Shown here one piece after another: positions 10,002 through 19,757 of a stretch of 51,025 bases of DNA. The DNA is from Nocardioides sp. (GTDB lineage: Bacteria > Actinomycetota > Actinomycetes > Propionibacteriales > Nocardioidaceae): contig NZ_JAOPWY010000022.1 of the NCBI RefSeq assembly GCF_025965415.1, forward strand, positions 1 to 51,025, in the 5' to 3' direction. The position numbers and the translations under genes are program-made. Numbering within the stretch: position 1 is the first letter of the stretch; each line of letters opens with the position of its first letter. The notes under the pieces were generated by a model. That model searched no databases and was not told the origin of the DNA. It saw nothing but the letters and a program-made list of their open reading frames with translations.

Positions 10002-10007
10002 TAGGGT
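10002..10007 (+). promoter_or_regulatory. -10 element of a leaderless MaoC-gene transcript
   Basis: TAGGGT (TANNNT type) ends 8 nt before ATG 10016, and no Shine-Dalgarno sequence precedes that codon. The alternative in-frame GTG at 10010 lies only 2 nt after the hexamer and would be upstream of any transcript start, so ATG 10016 is preferred. Confidence 0.5.
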
Positions 10008-10015
10008 TCGTGCCC

Positions 10016-10468
10016 ATGCGCACCTTCACCACCCTCGACGACGTCGCCGCGGCAGCCGGGTCCGAGATCGGCACCAGCGAGTGGCTCGTGGTCGACCAGG
10101 CCCGCATCGACGCGTTCGCCGACGCCACGCTGGACCACCAGTGGATCCACGTGGACGTCGAGGCGGCGGCCGCCGGGCCGTTCGGCACCACGATCGCCCA
10201 CGGGTTCTTGACCTTGAGCCTGCTCCCCCACTTCGCCTCGCAGGTCTTCGCGCTGGAGACGCCGGGCGCGCGGCTCAACTACGGGCTGGAGAAGGTCCGC
10301 TTCCCCAACCCGGTGCCCGTGGACAGCCGGCTGCGCTCGCACGTGCGCTTCGGCGAGGTCCGCGACCTGCCCACCGGCAAGCAGCTGATCGTCGAGCACA
10401 CGATCGAGATCGAGGGACACGACAAGCCGGCCTGCGTGGCCGCCCACGTGGTGCTGCTCCTCGCCTGA
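10016..10468 (+). CDS. MaoC-like (R)-hydratase family protein
   Basis: A 150-residue hot-dog-fold protein of the MaoC/NodN type. The hydratase-2 motif is recognisable as AFADATLDHQWIHVD, with the catalytic Asp and His, followed by FGTTIAHGFLTLSLLP and LNYGLEKVRFPNPVPV. These enzymes hydrate trans-2-enoyl-CoA. NodN-like members often have unknown acyl substrates. No acyl-CoA gene is adjacent, so its physiological link to the surrounding nucleoside genes is not evident. The start is chosen from the -10 position. Confidence 0.9.
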   Translation: MRTFTTLDDVAAAAGSEIGTSEWLVVDQARIDAFADATLDHQWIHVDVEAAAAGPFGTTIAHGFLTLSLLPHFASQVFALETPGARLNYGLEKVRFPNPVPVDSRLRSHVRFGEVRDLPTGKQLIVEHTIEIEGHDKPACVAAHVVLLLA

Positions 10469-10476
10469 CGGCGAGC

Positions 10477-12093
10477 TCAGCGCGACATCACCGCCCGGGC
10501 GAACACCTCGAGTATGTCCTGCGGTTGCGCCGCGAGGTAGGCCTCGCCCCCGGTGACGTGGGCCATCTGCTGCAGCGCGGCCAGGTCGGCGTTCTCACTG
10601 ATCGCGATGCCGACCAGCCGCACGGGGCGGTCGGGGTCGCGCAGCGCCCTCAGCTGCTGCAGCAAGGGGCGCAGCCCGATGGACCCGGGGTCCTCGTTCT
10701 GGCCGTCGGTCATCACGACGACGGCGTTGGAGTAGTGCGGGCGATAGCTGCGCACGCCCTCCCGGTACGCGGCGAGCGCCGTGTCGTAGAGCCCGGTGCC
10801 GCCGCCGGTGAGGCCCGGTATCTCCTCCGCCCTCTGGCGCAGGGCGTAGCGCTGGGTGCGGCCGAACCGCAGGTCGTCCAGGCGCCGGATCGGCTCCAGC
10901 TCGCGCCAGTCCTGGCCCGGGCCGCCCTTGTCGATGGAGAAGATCCAGAGCCCGACGCGAGCGTGGTCGGGCAGGAACGACAGGGCGATGCCGGCCGCGT
11001 CGGCGAGCAGGTCCATCCGGGTGCCTGCCCCCGCGCTGAAGTCCATCGACCCCGAGGCGTCGACGACGACCAGCATCGAGGACGGCACGGCGAGCGTGCG
11101 CCACGACGCCACGGTGCCGGCGATGGCTTCGGCGGACGGCGTCGGGAGCACCGTCGTCACGCCCGACACGGAGCCCGGCGACGTCCGCTCGCCCGTGGCA
11201 CGGAGGCCCTGCGCGTGGAGCTCGGCCCGGCCGTCGGGGCTGCCGAGGTAGTCGGCCACGGCACGTGCCACCTGCCGGGCAGCCGGCTCGGCGTCCTTGC
11301 TCACCGTCATCGGGAAGTCCAGGACCGGGGCACCGACCTCCGGGGTCAGGTCGTGCAGGTCGCTGCGGCCTTGGACGGCGGTGAGCTCCTGCTCGGTGGT
11401 GACCACCAGGCGTGGCGACCTCCGAGGGAACATCGCCGGCGCCACGTCGGCGTCGTCCCCGCGGGAGCGGCGGGCGCCGTAGCCCTGCGCGAAGGGTACG
11501 ACGAGCTGGCGCGCGTCGGCGGCGGTGCGGCCGACCGCCCTGGCTTCCGCCTGCGGTGCGACGACGGCCAGGATGCCGGCGACGGTCGTCTCGGGGTCGG
11601 GCACCGAGACCAGTCCCGAGGCCTCCGCCTCACCCCACGACGCGAACCGGCGCGCGGCCTGCCCTCCGACGAGGAGGACCGGCGTGTGCGCCAGGCTCCG
11701 CGCGACCACCCGCGGGCGCGCGTCACCGAGGTAGCGCTCGGTGGTCAGGAACCGCGACTCCGGGATCCAGATGTCCGGCAGCGCCCCGCCCGTGCCCACG
11801 CCGAGGGCCACGGCCAGCCCACGACGCATGTCGGGCTCCACCCGGGTGCACTCGGGTGCGGTCTCCTCGACCGCCTTCAGGACCGCTCCGTAGAGCTCCG
11901 GGCCGACCGTGAGCTCGACCGTGTCATAGGCACCGCAGGACCGGGCGTCGGCCGCGGACGTACCGTCCCGCGACATCAGCAGGTAGGCCGCGCCGCCACC
12001 GACGACGACGCCGGTCAGCAGGAGGAGGACCACGAGGACAGGCGCCCCCAGCGCGCTCGCGCGGCCAGCGTCGCGCTCGTCCAGGTTGTTCAT
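10477..12093 (-). CDS. Membrane-anchored solute-binding / von Willebrand A fusion protein 2
   Basis: A 538-residue paralogue of the protein at 5974-7647 with the same order of parts: one N-terminal membrane helix (about residues 16-39), a binding-protein-like domain with the shared DIWIPESRF motif, then a VWA domain. The metal site is intact (Asp345, Ser347, Ser349 in VVDASGSM; VMTDGQNED). Sequence outside these motifs differs widely from copy 1, so the duplication is old. A putative -10 (TAGCGT, minus strand) lies at 12124-12129. Lying next to deoA/cdd does not prove a link to nucleosides. The role is unknown. Confidence 0.87.
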   Translation of the reverse strand: MNNLDERDAGRASALGAPVLVVLLLLTGVVVGGGAAYLLMSRDGTSAADARSCGAYDTVELTVGPELYGAVLKAVEETAPECTRVEPDMRRGLAVALGVGTGGALPDIWIPESRFLTTERYLGDARPRVVARSLAHTPVLLVGGQAARRFASWGEAEASGLVSVPDPETTVAGILAVVAPQAEARAVGRTAADARQLVVPFAQGYGARRSRGDDADVAPAMFPRRSPRLVVTTEQELTAVQGRSDLHDLTPEVGAPVLDFPMTVSKDAEPAARQVARAVADYLGSPDGRAELHAQGLRATGERTSPGSVSGVTTVLPTPSAEAIAGTVASWRTLAVPSSMLVVVDASGSMDFSAGAGTRMDLLADAAGIALSFLPDHARVGLWIFSIDKGGPGQDWRELEPIRRLDDLRFGRTQRYALRQRAEEIPGLTGGGTGLYDTALAAYREGVRSYRPHYSNAVVVMTDGQNEDPGSIGLRPLLQQLRALRDPDRPVRLVGIAISENADLAALQQMAHVTGGEAYLAAQPQDILEVFARAVMSR

Positions 12094-12194
12094 CGGGACC
12101 CCCCGCCCCTTGGGACATCCGCGACGCTAGGCCGCACGGCACAGGGACGAGGGGTTACCGGCGGGTCTTCGTCAGAGTTGGGGACGCTCCTGCG

Positions 12195-13478
12195 TCAGCC
12201 GATCCGGCCGAGCACGAGGTCGGTGGGCGTGAAGGACGCCCCGTCGCCGATGTCGTAGCCGCCCTCGAGCGAGGCCAGTGCACGGTCGAAGCGCTCCGGC
12301 TCGTCGGTGAGCAGGGTGAAGAGCGCCTGCCCCTCGGTGACCTCGTCGCCGGGACGGGCGTGCCAGACGACGCCGGCGCCGGCCTGCACCGGGTCCTCCT
12401 TGCGCGCGCGGCCCGCACCGAGCCGCCACGCGGCCAGGCCGACGGCCATCGCGTCGAGGCGGGTGAGCGTGCCGGTCGCGGGGGCGTTGACGACGTGCGA
12501 CTCCCGGGCGACCGGGAGCTCGGCGTCGGGGTCGCCTCCCTGGGCCCGGATCATCGCCTTCCAGGCGTCCATCGCGGAGCCGTCGGCCAGCTTCTCGGCG
12601 GGGTCGACGTCGCCGCGCCCGGCGCCGGCGAGCATCTCCCCGGCCAGCGCGAGGGTCAGCTCGACCACGTCGGCGGGGCCGCCCCCGGCGAGCACCTCGA
12701 CCGACTCGCCGACCTCGATCGCGTTGCCGGCGGTGAGCCCGAGCGGGGTGGCCATGTCGGTGAGGAGCGCGACGGTGTGCACGCCGGCGTCGGTGCCCAG
12801 CGCGACCATCGTCTCGGCGAGCTCGCGCGCGGTCGTCAGGTCCTTCATGAAGGCGCCGCTGCCGACCTTGACGTCGAGCACCAGCGCGCCGGTGCCCTCC
12901 GCGATCTTCTTGCTCATGATCGAGCTGGCGATCAGCGGGATCGCCTCGACCGTGCCGGTCACGTCACGCAGGGCGTACAGCTTCTTGTCGGCCGGCGCGA
13001 GGCCGTCGCCGGCGGCGCAGATCACGGCGCCGACGTCCTCGAGGATGGAGAACATCTCCTCGTTGCTGAGCGCCGCCCGCCAGCCGGGGATCGACTCGAG
13101 CTTGTCGAGGGTGCCGCCGGTGTGGCCGAGCCCGCGCCCCGAGAGCTGGGGCACGGCGACCCCGCAGGCCGCGACGAGGGGGGCCAGCGGGAGGGTGATC
13201 TTGTCGCCCACGCCGCCGGTGGAGTGCTTGTCGGCCGTGGGACGCGACAGCGTGGAGAAGTCCATCCGCTCCCCCGAGGCGATCATCGCCGCGGTCCAGC
13301 GGGCGATCTCGGTGCGGTTCATGCCGTTGAGCAGGATCGCCATGGCCAGGGCCGACATCTGCTCGTCGGCGACCTCGCCGCGGGTGTAGGCGTCGATCAC
13401 CCAGTCGATCTGGCTGTCGCTGAGCTCGTGCTTGTCGCGCTTGGCGAGGATGACCTCGACGGCGTCGTGGGTGGGCAT
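12195..13478 (-). CDS. deoA: Thymidine phosphorylase
   Basis: A 427-residue pyrimidine-nucleoside phosphorylase that converts thymidine and deoxyuridine with phosphate to the base and deoxyribose 1-phosphate. The phosphate-binding KHSTGGVGDK segment and the family signature SGRGLGHTGGTLDKLE (about residues 113-128) are both present. The length matches the family. Its ATG overlaps the TGA of the cytidine deaminase gene before it (TGATG), so cdd and deoA are one translationally coupled unit: cytidine is deaminated, then split. After isomerisation the deoxyribose phosphate would feed DeoC about 10 kb away. Confidence 0.95.
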   Translation of the reverse strand: MPTHDAVEVILAKRDKHELSDSQIDWVIDAYTRGEVADEQMSALAMAILLNGMNRTEIARWTAAMIASGERMDFSTLSRPTADKHSTGGVGDKITLPLAPLVAACGVAVPQLSGRGLGHTGGTLDKLESIPGWRAALSNEEMFSILEDVGAVICAAGDGLAPADKKLYALRDVTGTVEAIPLIASSIMSKKIAEGTGALVLDVKVGSGAFMKDLTTARELAETMVALGTDAGVHTVALLTDMATPLGLTAGNAIEVGESVEVLAGGGPADVVELTLALAGEMLAGAGRGDVDPAEKLADGSAMDAWKAMIRAQGGDPDAELPVARESHVVNAPATGTLTRLDAMAVGLAAWRLGAGRARKEDPVQAGAGVVWHARPGDEVTEGQALFTLLTDEPERFDRALASLEGGYDIGDGASFTPTDLVLGRIG

Positions 13479-13909
13479 CAGGACAGTCCTTCCCGGGCCG
13501 CGGGTGCGGCGTCGGCCACGAGGGCCAGGTCGTCGGGCCCGAAGGCGTCGGGCAGCACCTCGGACATGGGCCTGACCCCCGCAACAGTCCAGAGCAGCAG
13601 GTCACGGCCGCCGTGCTCGAAGAGCAGTTGGCGGCACCGTCCGCACGGCATGATCACGTCGCCGTCGGCGTTCACGCACACGAAGTGGGTCAGCCGGCCG
13701 CCGCCGGTGGCGTGGAGCTGAGACACCAGACCGCACTCGGCGCACAGCACCACGCCGTACGCCGCGTTCTCGACGTTGCAACCCACCACCACGCGGCCGT
13801 CGTCGACCAGCGCGGCGGCTCCGACCGGGTAGTGCGAGTAGGGCGCGTAGGCGCGGCCCATCACCTCGACGGCAGCTGTCTTGAGGTCGTCCCAGTCCTT
13901 CTGATCCAC
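13478..13909 (-). CDS. cdd: Cytidine deaminase
   Basis: A 143-residue tetrameric-type zinc enzyme that converts cytidine and deoxycytidine to uridine and deoxyuridine. The zinc ligands Cys56 (CAECG), Cys89 and Cys92 (PCGRC) and the proton-shuttle Glu58 are all present, as is the substrate stretch VGCNVENAAYG. The start is set at GTG 13909, where homology begins (DQKDWDDLK); an in-frame ATG at 13927 would add six residues. No Shine-Dalgarno sequence precedes the GTG, which may again mean a short or absent leader. It is divergent from the BMP lipoprotein gene, with 183 bp between them. Confidence 0.94.
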   Translation of the reverse strand: MDQKDWDDLKTAAVEVMGRAYAPYSHYPVGAAALVDDGRVVVGCNVENAAYGVVLCAECGLVSQLHATGGGRLTHFVCVNADGDVIMPCGRCRQLLFEHGGRDLLLWTVAGVRPMSEVLPDAFGPDDLALVADAAPAAREGLS

Positions 13910-13996
13910 GCGGCAACTATGGCGCATACCTTGAAGCCGTCGTCTTTGGCAGGTTCCGCCGAAAGATCTCCGGCGACTTTTAGGTCTCAAACGCAT

Positions 13997-14017
13997 ATCA
14001 GGAGTCGCGATCCTGAT
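13997..14017. promoter_or_regulatory. Inverted repeat in the cdd / BMP lipoprotein gap
   Basis: ATCAGGA and TCCTGAT form perfect 7-bp arms around the 7-nt centre GTCGCGA. The site sits in the 183-bp divergent gap between a nucleoside-catabolic operon and a nucleoside-uptake gene, which is where a pathway regulator would act. The symmetry and position suggest an operator, but no regulator gene is adjacent. Confidence 0.4.
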
Positions 14018-14092
14018 GACGGGGCCCTCAAGGCGGGGCATCATGCTCCCGAACGCTGACCCCACCCCGGGGTTCATAATTTGGAGGCATTT

Positions 14093-15208
14093 GTGAAGAA
14101 GTCGAGGAAGGTCGTCGCGAGCGGCCTCGTGTCGCTGCTGGCGGCCGCGACCCTTGCTGCGTGCGGTGACGCGCCCGAGGAAGACACCAACACCGGAAGC
14201 GGGAGCGAGACGCCCGCTGCCAGCGACTTCCTGCCGTGCATCGTCTCCGACGCGGGCGGGTTCGACGACAAGTCGTTCAACCAGCTCGGCTTCGAGGGCG
14301 CCAAGCAGGCCGCCGACGAGCTGGGCGTGGAGCTGAAGGCCGTCGAGTCCAACAGCGAGAACGAGTTCGCCCCCAACCTGGAGAGCCTGGTCGGCGAGGG
14401 CTGCGACGTCATCGTGACCGTCGGCTTCGCGCTGGCCTCGGCCACCAAGGAGTCCGCCACGGCCAACCCCGACATCGAGTACGTCCTCATCGACGACTCG
14501 GCCGACGGTGGCGACGACGGTGCGACCTTCGACGGCAAGGCCGACGTCGAGAACATCAAGCCGCTGCTCTACAACACCGCCCAGGCCGCGTTCCTGGCCG
14601 GCTACGCCGCTGCCGACTACACCAAGACCGGCAAGGTCGGCACCTACGGCGGTCTGCCGTTCCCGACCGTGACGATCTTCATGGACGGCTTCAAGCAGGG
14701 CGCGGAGTACTACGCCCAGGAGAACAAGAAGGACGTCGAGGTCGTCGGCTGGGACGGCAAGGACGGCTCCTTCACCGGTGGCTTCGAGGCCAACGAGGCC
14801 GCGACCAGCACCGCCAAGCAGATCCTCGACCAGGACGTCGACGTGATCCTCCCCGTCGGTGGCCCCATCTACCAGGGCGCCATCACCGCGATCGAGGACT
14901 CGGGCAAGGACATCGCGATGCTCGGCGTCGACGCCGACCTCTACGAGACCGACCCGGCCACCCAGGACTACGTCATGACGTCGATCCTCAAGGGCATGAA
15001 GGTCTCGACCTACGAGGCCGTCCTGGCCGCGGGCAACGACGAGTTCGACTTCGCTCCCTACGTCGGCACCCTCGAGAACGACGGAGTCGGCATCGCGCCG
15101 TTCCACAACTTCGAGAGCAAGGTCAGCCCCGACCTGCAGGGCAAGCTCGACGAGGTCAAGGCCGGCATCATCGACGGCTCGATCGAGGTCAAGTCCTACC
15201 TGGGCTGA
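14093..15208 (+). CDS. BMP-family nucleoside-binding lipoprotein
   Basis: A 371-residue solute-binding protein of an ABC importer. A lipoprotein signal peptide ends in LAAC with the lipidated Cys24. A short acidic linker and the BMP/PnrA-like domain follow, recognisable by DAGGFDDKSFNQLGFEGAKQA and the late FHNFESKV block. BMP-type proteins bind purine or pyrimidine nucleosides. The start is GTG 14093, preceded by TTGGAGG; the in-frame TTG at 14081 lies inside that ribosome binding site. ATPase and two permeases follow after a terminator, so the abundant binding protein can be made in excess of the transporter. Confidence 0.93.
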   Translation: MKKSRKVVASGLVSLLAAATLAACGDAPEEDTNTGSGSETPAASDFLPCIVSDAGGFDDKSFNQLGFEGAKQAADELGVELKAVESNSENEFAPNLESLVGEGCDVIVTVGFALASATKESATANPDIEYVLIDDSADGGDDGATFDGKADVENIKPLLYNTAQAAFLAGYAAADYTKTGKVGTYGGLPFPTVTIFMDGFKQGAEYYAQENKKDVEVVGWDGKDGSFTGGFEANEAATSTAKQILDQDVDVILPVGGPIYQGAITAIEDSGKDIAMLGVDADLYETDPATQDYVMTSILKGMKVSTYEAVLAAGNDEFDFAPYVGTLENDGVGIAPFHNFESKVSPDLQGKLDEVKAGIIDGSIEVKSYLG

Positions 15209-15232
15209 TCTCGCCAGCACGCTCCACAAGCG

Positions 15233-15264
15233 GAGGGAGGCCGACGAATTCGTCGGCCTCCCTC
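15233..15264 (+). terminator. Terminator after the BMP lipoprotein gene
   Basis: A perfect 32-bp palindrome with half-site GAGGGAGGCCGACGAA, followed by TTCTTT. It separates the lipoprotein gene from the ATPase gene, which has its own -10 further on. The likely effect is a monocistronic lipoprotein message, or partial read-through into the transporter genes. Confidence 0.85.
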
Positions 15265-15402
15265 TTCTTTGCCAGAACGACGGTCTGACCTTTGGCACAT
15301 CTGTGTCCAGACCACCCACGCCGTCGGTCGGTACCCTTCCGGCGCCCCTCCGCAGGGCCCCGCCTGACCCAGACCGGGGCTGACCCCCGCCCGTCCCGAC
15401 CC

Positions 15403-15408
15403 TAGGAT
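15403..15408 (+). promoter_or_regulatory. -10 element of a leaderless ABC ATPase transcript
   Basis: TAGGAT (TANNNT type) is followed by 8 nt and ATG 15417. No Shine-Dalgarno sequence precedes the ATG. It lies downstream of a strong terminator, so this promoter is needed to explain expression of the ATPase and permeases. Confidence 0.5.
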
Positions 15409-15416
15409 GCGATGCC

Positions 15417-16940
15417 ATGAGACTCGTCCTGCGAGGCATCACCAAACGCTTCGGCAGCGTGGTGGCCAACGAATCGATCTCCCTCACGGTCGAGCCCGGC
15501 GAGATCCACTGCCTGCTCGGTGAGAACGGGGCGGGCAAGTCCACCTTGATGAACGTCCTCTACGGCCTCTACAAGGCCGACGAGGGCGAGATCGAGCTCG
15601 ACGGCGAGGTCCAGCACTTCGCCGGCCCCGGCGACGCGATGGCTGCCGGCATCGGCATGGTCCACCAGCACTTCATGCTCATCCCCGTCTTCTCGGTGGC
15701 CGAGAACGTCATGCTCGGCAACGAGGCGACCGGTTTCGCCGGCACGCTCGACCTCGACGCCGCCCGGCAGCGCGTCACCGAGATCTCCGACCGCTTCGGC
15801 TTCCACGTCGACCCCGACGCCCTGGTCGAGGACCTCCCCGTCGGCGTGCAGCAGCGGGTCGAGATCATCAAGGCCCTCTCGCGCGACGCCGAGCTGCTGG
15901 TCTTCGACGAGCCCACCGCGGTCCTGACGCCCCAGGAGACCGATGAGCTGATGGAGATCATGCGCCAGCTCAAGGAGGCCGGCAAGGCGATCGTCTTCAT
16001 CACCCACAAGCTCCGTGAGGTCCGCGAGGTCGCCGACCGCATCACGGTCATCCGTCTCGGCAAGGTCGTCGGCGAGGCCGACCCCAAGGCCAGCAACGCC
16101 GAGCTCGCCTCGATGATGGTCGGCCGCCCGGTCGAGCTGGTCGTCCACAAGGACGCACCGACCCTCGGCGACGACGCCCTGGTGGTCAAGGACCTCCGCG
16201 TCACCGACCTGGCTGGGCACCGCCAGGTCGACGGCCTCAGCTTCACGATCCGCGCCGGCGAGGTGCTCGCCGTGGCCGGCGTGCAGGGCAACGGCCAGAC
16301 CGAGCTCACCGAGGCGCTCCTCGGCCTGCAGGACGACGTCAGCGGCTCGATCGTCCTCGACGGCGTCGAGCTGGTCGGGCGGTCCACGCGCAAGATCCTC
16401 GACGCGGGGGTCGGATTCATCCCCGAGGACCGCCAGGTCGACGGTCTGGTCCCCAACTTCACCATCGCCGAGAACCTCATGCTCAACCGCAGCTTCAGGT
16501 CGCCGTTCGTCAAGAACGGCGGCCTGCGCCTCGGCGCGCTGCGCGAGTTCGCGCAGCAGAAGCTCAAGGAGTACGACGTCCGCGCGCGCGACATCGACTC
16601 GCTGGCCGCCAACCTCTCCGGCGGCAACCAGCAGAAGGTCGTCGTGGCACGTGAGCTGTCGCGTGACCTGCGCCTGCTCGTCGCCGCCCAGCCCACCCGT
16701 GGCGTCGACGTGGGCTCGATCGAGTTCATCCACAAGCAGATCGTCGCGACCCGCGACAGCGGCATCCCGGTGCTGGTGGTCTCCACCGAGCTCGACGAGG
16801 TCGTCGCCCTCGCCGACCGCATCATGGTGCTCTACCGCGGCCAGATCGTCGGCGTCGTGCCGGCCGACACCCCTCGCCAGACCCTCGGTCTGATGATGAC
16901 CGGCGAACGCCCGAAGGACCTGAAGGACGTGGTCGCGTGA
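15417..16940 (+). CDS. Nucleoside ABC transporter, ATP-binding protein (two ABC domains)
   Basis: A 507-residue tandem ABC ATPase of the BmpB/RbsA-like type. Domain 1 has an intact Walker A (GENGAGKS), signature LPVGVQQRVEI and Walker B LLVFDEPTAVLTP. Domain 2 has a degenerate Walker A (VQGNGQTEL), as usual in this family, and a canonical signature LSGGNQQKVVVARE. It powers uptake with the two permeases downstream and the BMP lipoprotein upstream. The first permease follows after 49 bp and the second overlaps it. Confidence 0.95.
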   Translation: MRLVLRGITKRFGSVVANESISLTVEPGEIHCLLGENGAGKSTLMNVLYGLYKADEGEIELDGEVQHFAGPGDAMAAGIGMVHQHFMLIPVFSVAENVMLGNEATGFAGTLDLDAARQRVTEISDRFGFHVDPDALVEDLPVGVQQRVEIIKALSRDAELLVFDEPTAVLTPQETDELMEIMRQLKEAGKAIVFITHKLREVREVADRITVIRLGKVVGEADPKASNAELASMMVGRPVELVVHKDAPTLGDDALVVKDLRVTDLAGHRQVDGLSFTIRAGEVLAVAGVQGNGQTELTEALLGLQDDVSGSIVLDGVELVGRSTRKILDAGVGFIPEDRQVDGLVPNFTIAENLMLNRSFRSPFVKNGGLRLGALREFAQQKLKEYDVRARDIDSLAANLSGGNQQKVVVARELSRDLRLLVAAQPTRGVDVGSIEFIHKQIVATRDSGIPVLVVSTELDEVVALADRIMVLYRGQIVGVVPADTPRQTLGLMMTGERPKDLKDVVA

Positions 16941-16989
16941 GCACCCCACGAAACTGCTCGCTGCACTCGCACTTCCGAGGGGACCCCGC

Positions 16990-18248
<1,259 letters not shown>

Positions 18249-18252
<4 letters not shown>

Positions 18253-19553
18253 GCACCGTGACCACTCCGACGCCCGCCGAGCAGGGCGGGCTGGCACCCG
18301 ACACGGCGATCACGCCCGCCAGGTCGGCCGGCGCCAAGAAGCTGCCGATCATCTTCGGCGTGATGGTGGCGCTGCTGGCGCTCATCCTGCTGCGCTCGTC
18401 CCACAAGGGTGACACCACCTTCCAGCTGGCCGCCGACTCCGACTTCGTGACGCTGCCCGACATCACCGTCCCGTCGATGGTCACGGCCTGGTTGATGGTG
18501 CTGGTGTGCGCGGTCGTCATCGCCGAGTCCGTACGCCGCCTGCTGGCGCACGCACGGCAGCCCGCGTGGCTGCCGATCGTCTTCGCGCTCGCGTGGATGA
18601 CCGGCTTCCTGAGCTGGGCAGCCGCCGACGGCCGGATCCGCGTGGTCAGCCTGTTCGCCGGTGCCGTGGCGCTCGCCATCCCGCTCGTCTTCGGCGCGCT
18701 CGGCGGCGTGCTCGGCGAGCGGGCCGGTGTCGTCAACATCGCGATCGAGGGTCAGCTGCTCTTCGGCGCCTTCGCCGCCGCCGTCACCGCCTCGCTCACG
18801 GGCTCCCCGTGGGCCGGCCTCGTCGCCGCGATGGTGGCCGGCGCGCTGATCGCGCTGATCCTCGGCCTGTTCGCGATCACCTATCTCGTCGACCAGGTGA
18901 TCGTCGGCGTGGTGCTCAACGTGCTGGTGGTCGGGCTGACGAACTTCCTGTTCCGCCAGGTCCTCACCCCCAACGCCGACACCCTCAACTCCCCCGACCG
19001 CATGCGGGTGATGCCGATCCCGATCCTGGGCGACATCCCGCTGGTCGGCCCGATCCTGTTCCGCCAGACCGCGCTCGTCTACGTGCTCTACGCCGTCGTC
19101 GCGCTCGTCGCGTTCGCCCTCTACCGCACCCGCTGGGGCCTCCGAGTCCGCGCGGTCGGCGAGCACCCGAAGGCGGCCGACACGGTCGGCATCAAGGTCA
19201 ACCGCACGCGCTACCGCACGATCCTGCTCGCGGGCGCGATCGCGGGCCTCGGCGGTGCCTACTTCAGCCTCGTCTCGGTCGCCGGCTTCAACCGCGAGAT
19301 GACCGGTGGTGCGGGCTACATCGCCCTGGCCGCCGTGATCTTCGGCAAGTGGGACCCGATCCGCGCCACGCTTGCCGCGCTGCTCTTCGGCTTCGCGACC
19401 AACCTGCAGGGCGTGCTCTCGGCGATCGGCTCCCCGGTGCCGACCCAGTTCATGCTGATGCTCCCCTACCTCGTCACCATCTTCGCGGTGGCGGGCCTGG
19501 TGGGCCGGTCCCGGCCGCCCGCGGCCGACGGCGTCCCCTACCAGAAGCAGTGA
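18249..19553 (+). CDS. Nucleoside ABC transporter permease 2 (YufQ type)
   Basis: A 434-residue membrane permease and partner of permease 1. Two extra N-terminal hydrophobic segments lie before the conserved core, which begins near ALAIPLVFGALGGVLGERAGVVNIAIEGQLLFGA. The cytoplasmic coupling region is RAVGEHPKAADTVGIKVNRTRYRT, and FNREMTGGAGYIALAAVIFGKWDP follows. A 32-bp perfect palindrome just downstream ends the operon. Confidence 0.94.
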
Positions 19554-19571
19554 GCCCCACCCCGTGACCAC

Positions 19572-19603
19572 CAGGAGGGCCCGGCGCGCGCCGGGCCCTC
19601 CTG
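19572..19603 (+). terminator. Terminator after the nucleoside transporter operon
   Basis: A perfect 32-bp palindrome with half-site CAGGAGGGCCCGGCGC starts 18 bp after the permease 2 stop. No other gene ends here, so it terminates the ATPase-permease operon. Confidence 0.85.
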
Positions 19604-19757
19604 CGTCGTCGCCCCACTCGGCCCTCGCGTGGCCAGGCTCACCCCCTGCTCCGGGCGTAACGAACGCACGGGGCATCGTGTTGTACTGGATGGCACCTCC
19701 GACCGAGTCGACCTGGGGTGCTTTCCTGCTCCCGGTGGCCGACTCTCGGAGGTTGAG

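Noticed and set aside
13478..15544. A 688-residue minus-strand frame covering cdd and running under the BMP gene
   Set aside because: Only the last 143 residues are cytidine deaminase. The rest is antisense to the BMP lipoprotein and ATPase genes and has typical GC-shadow composition.
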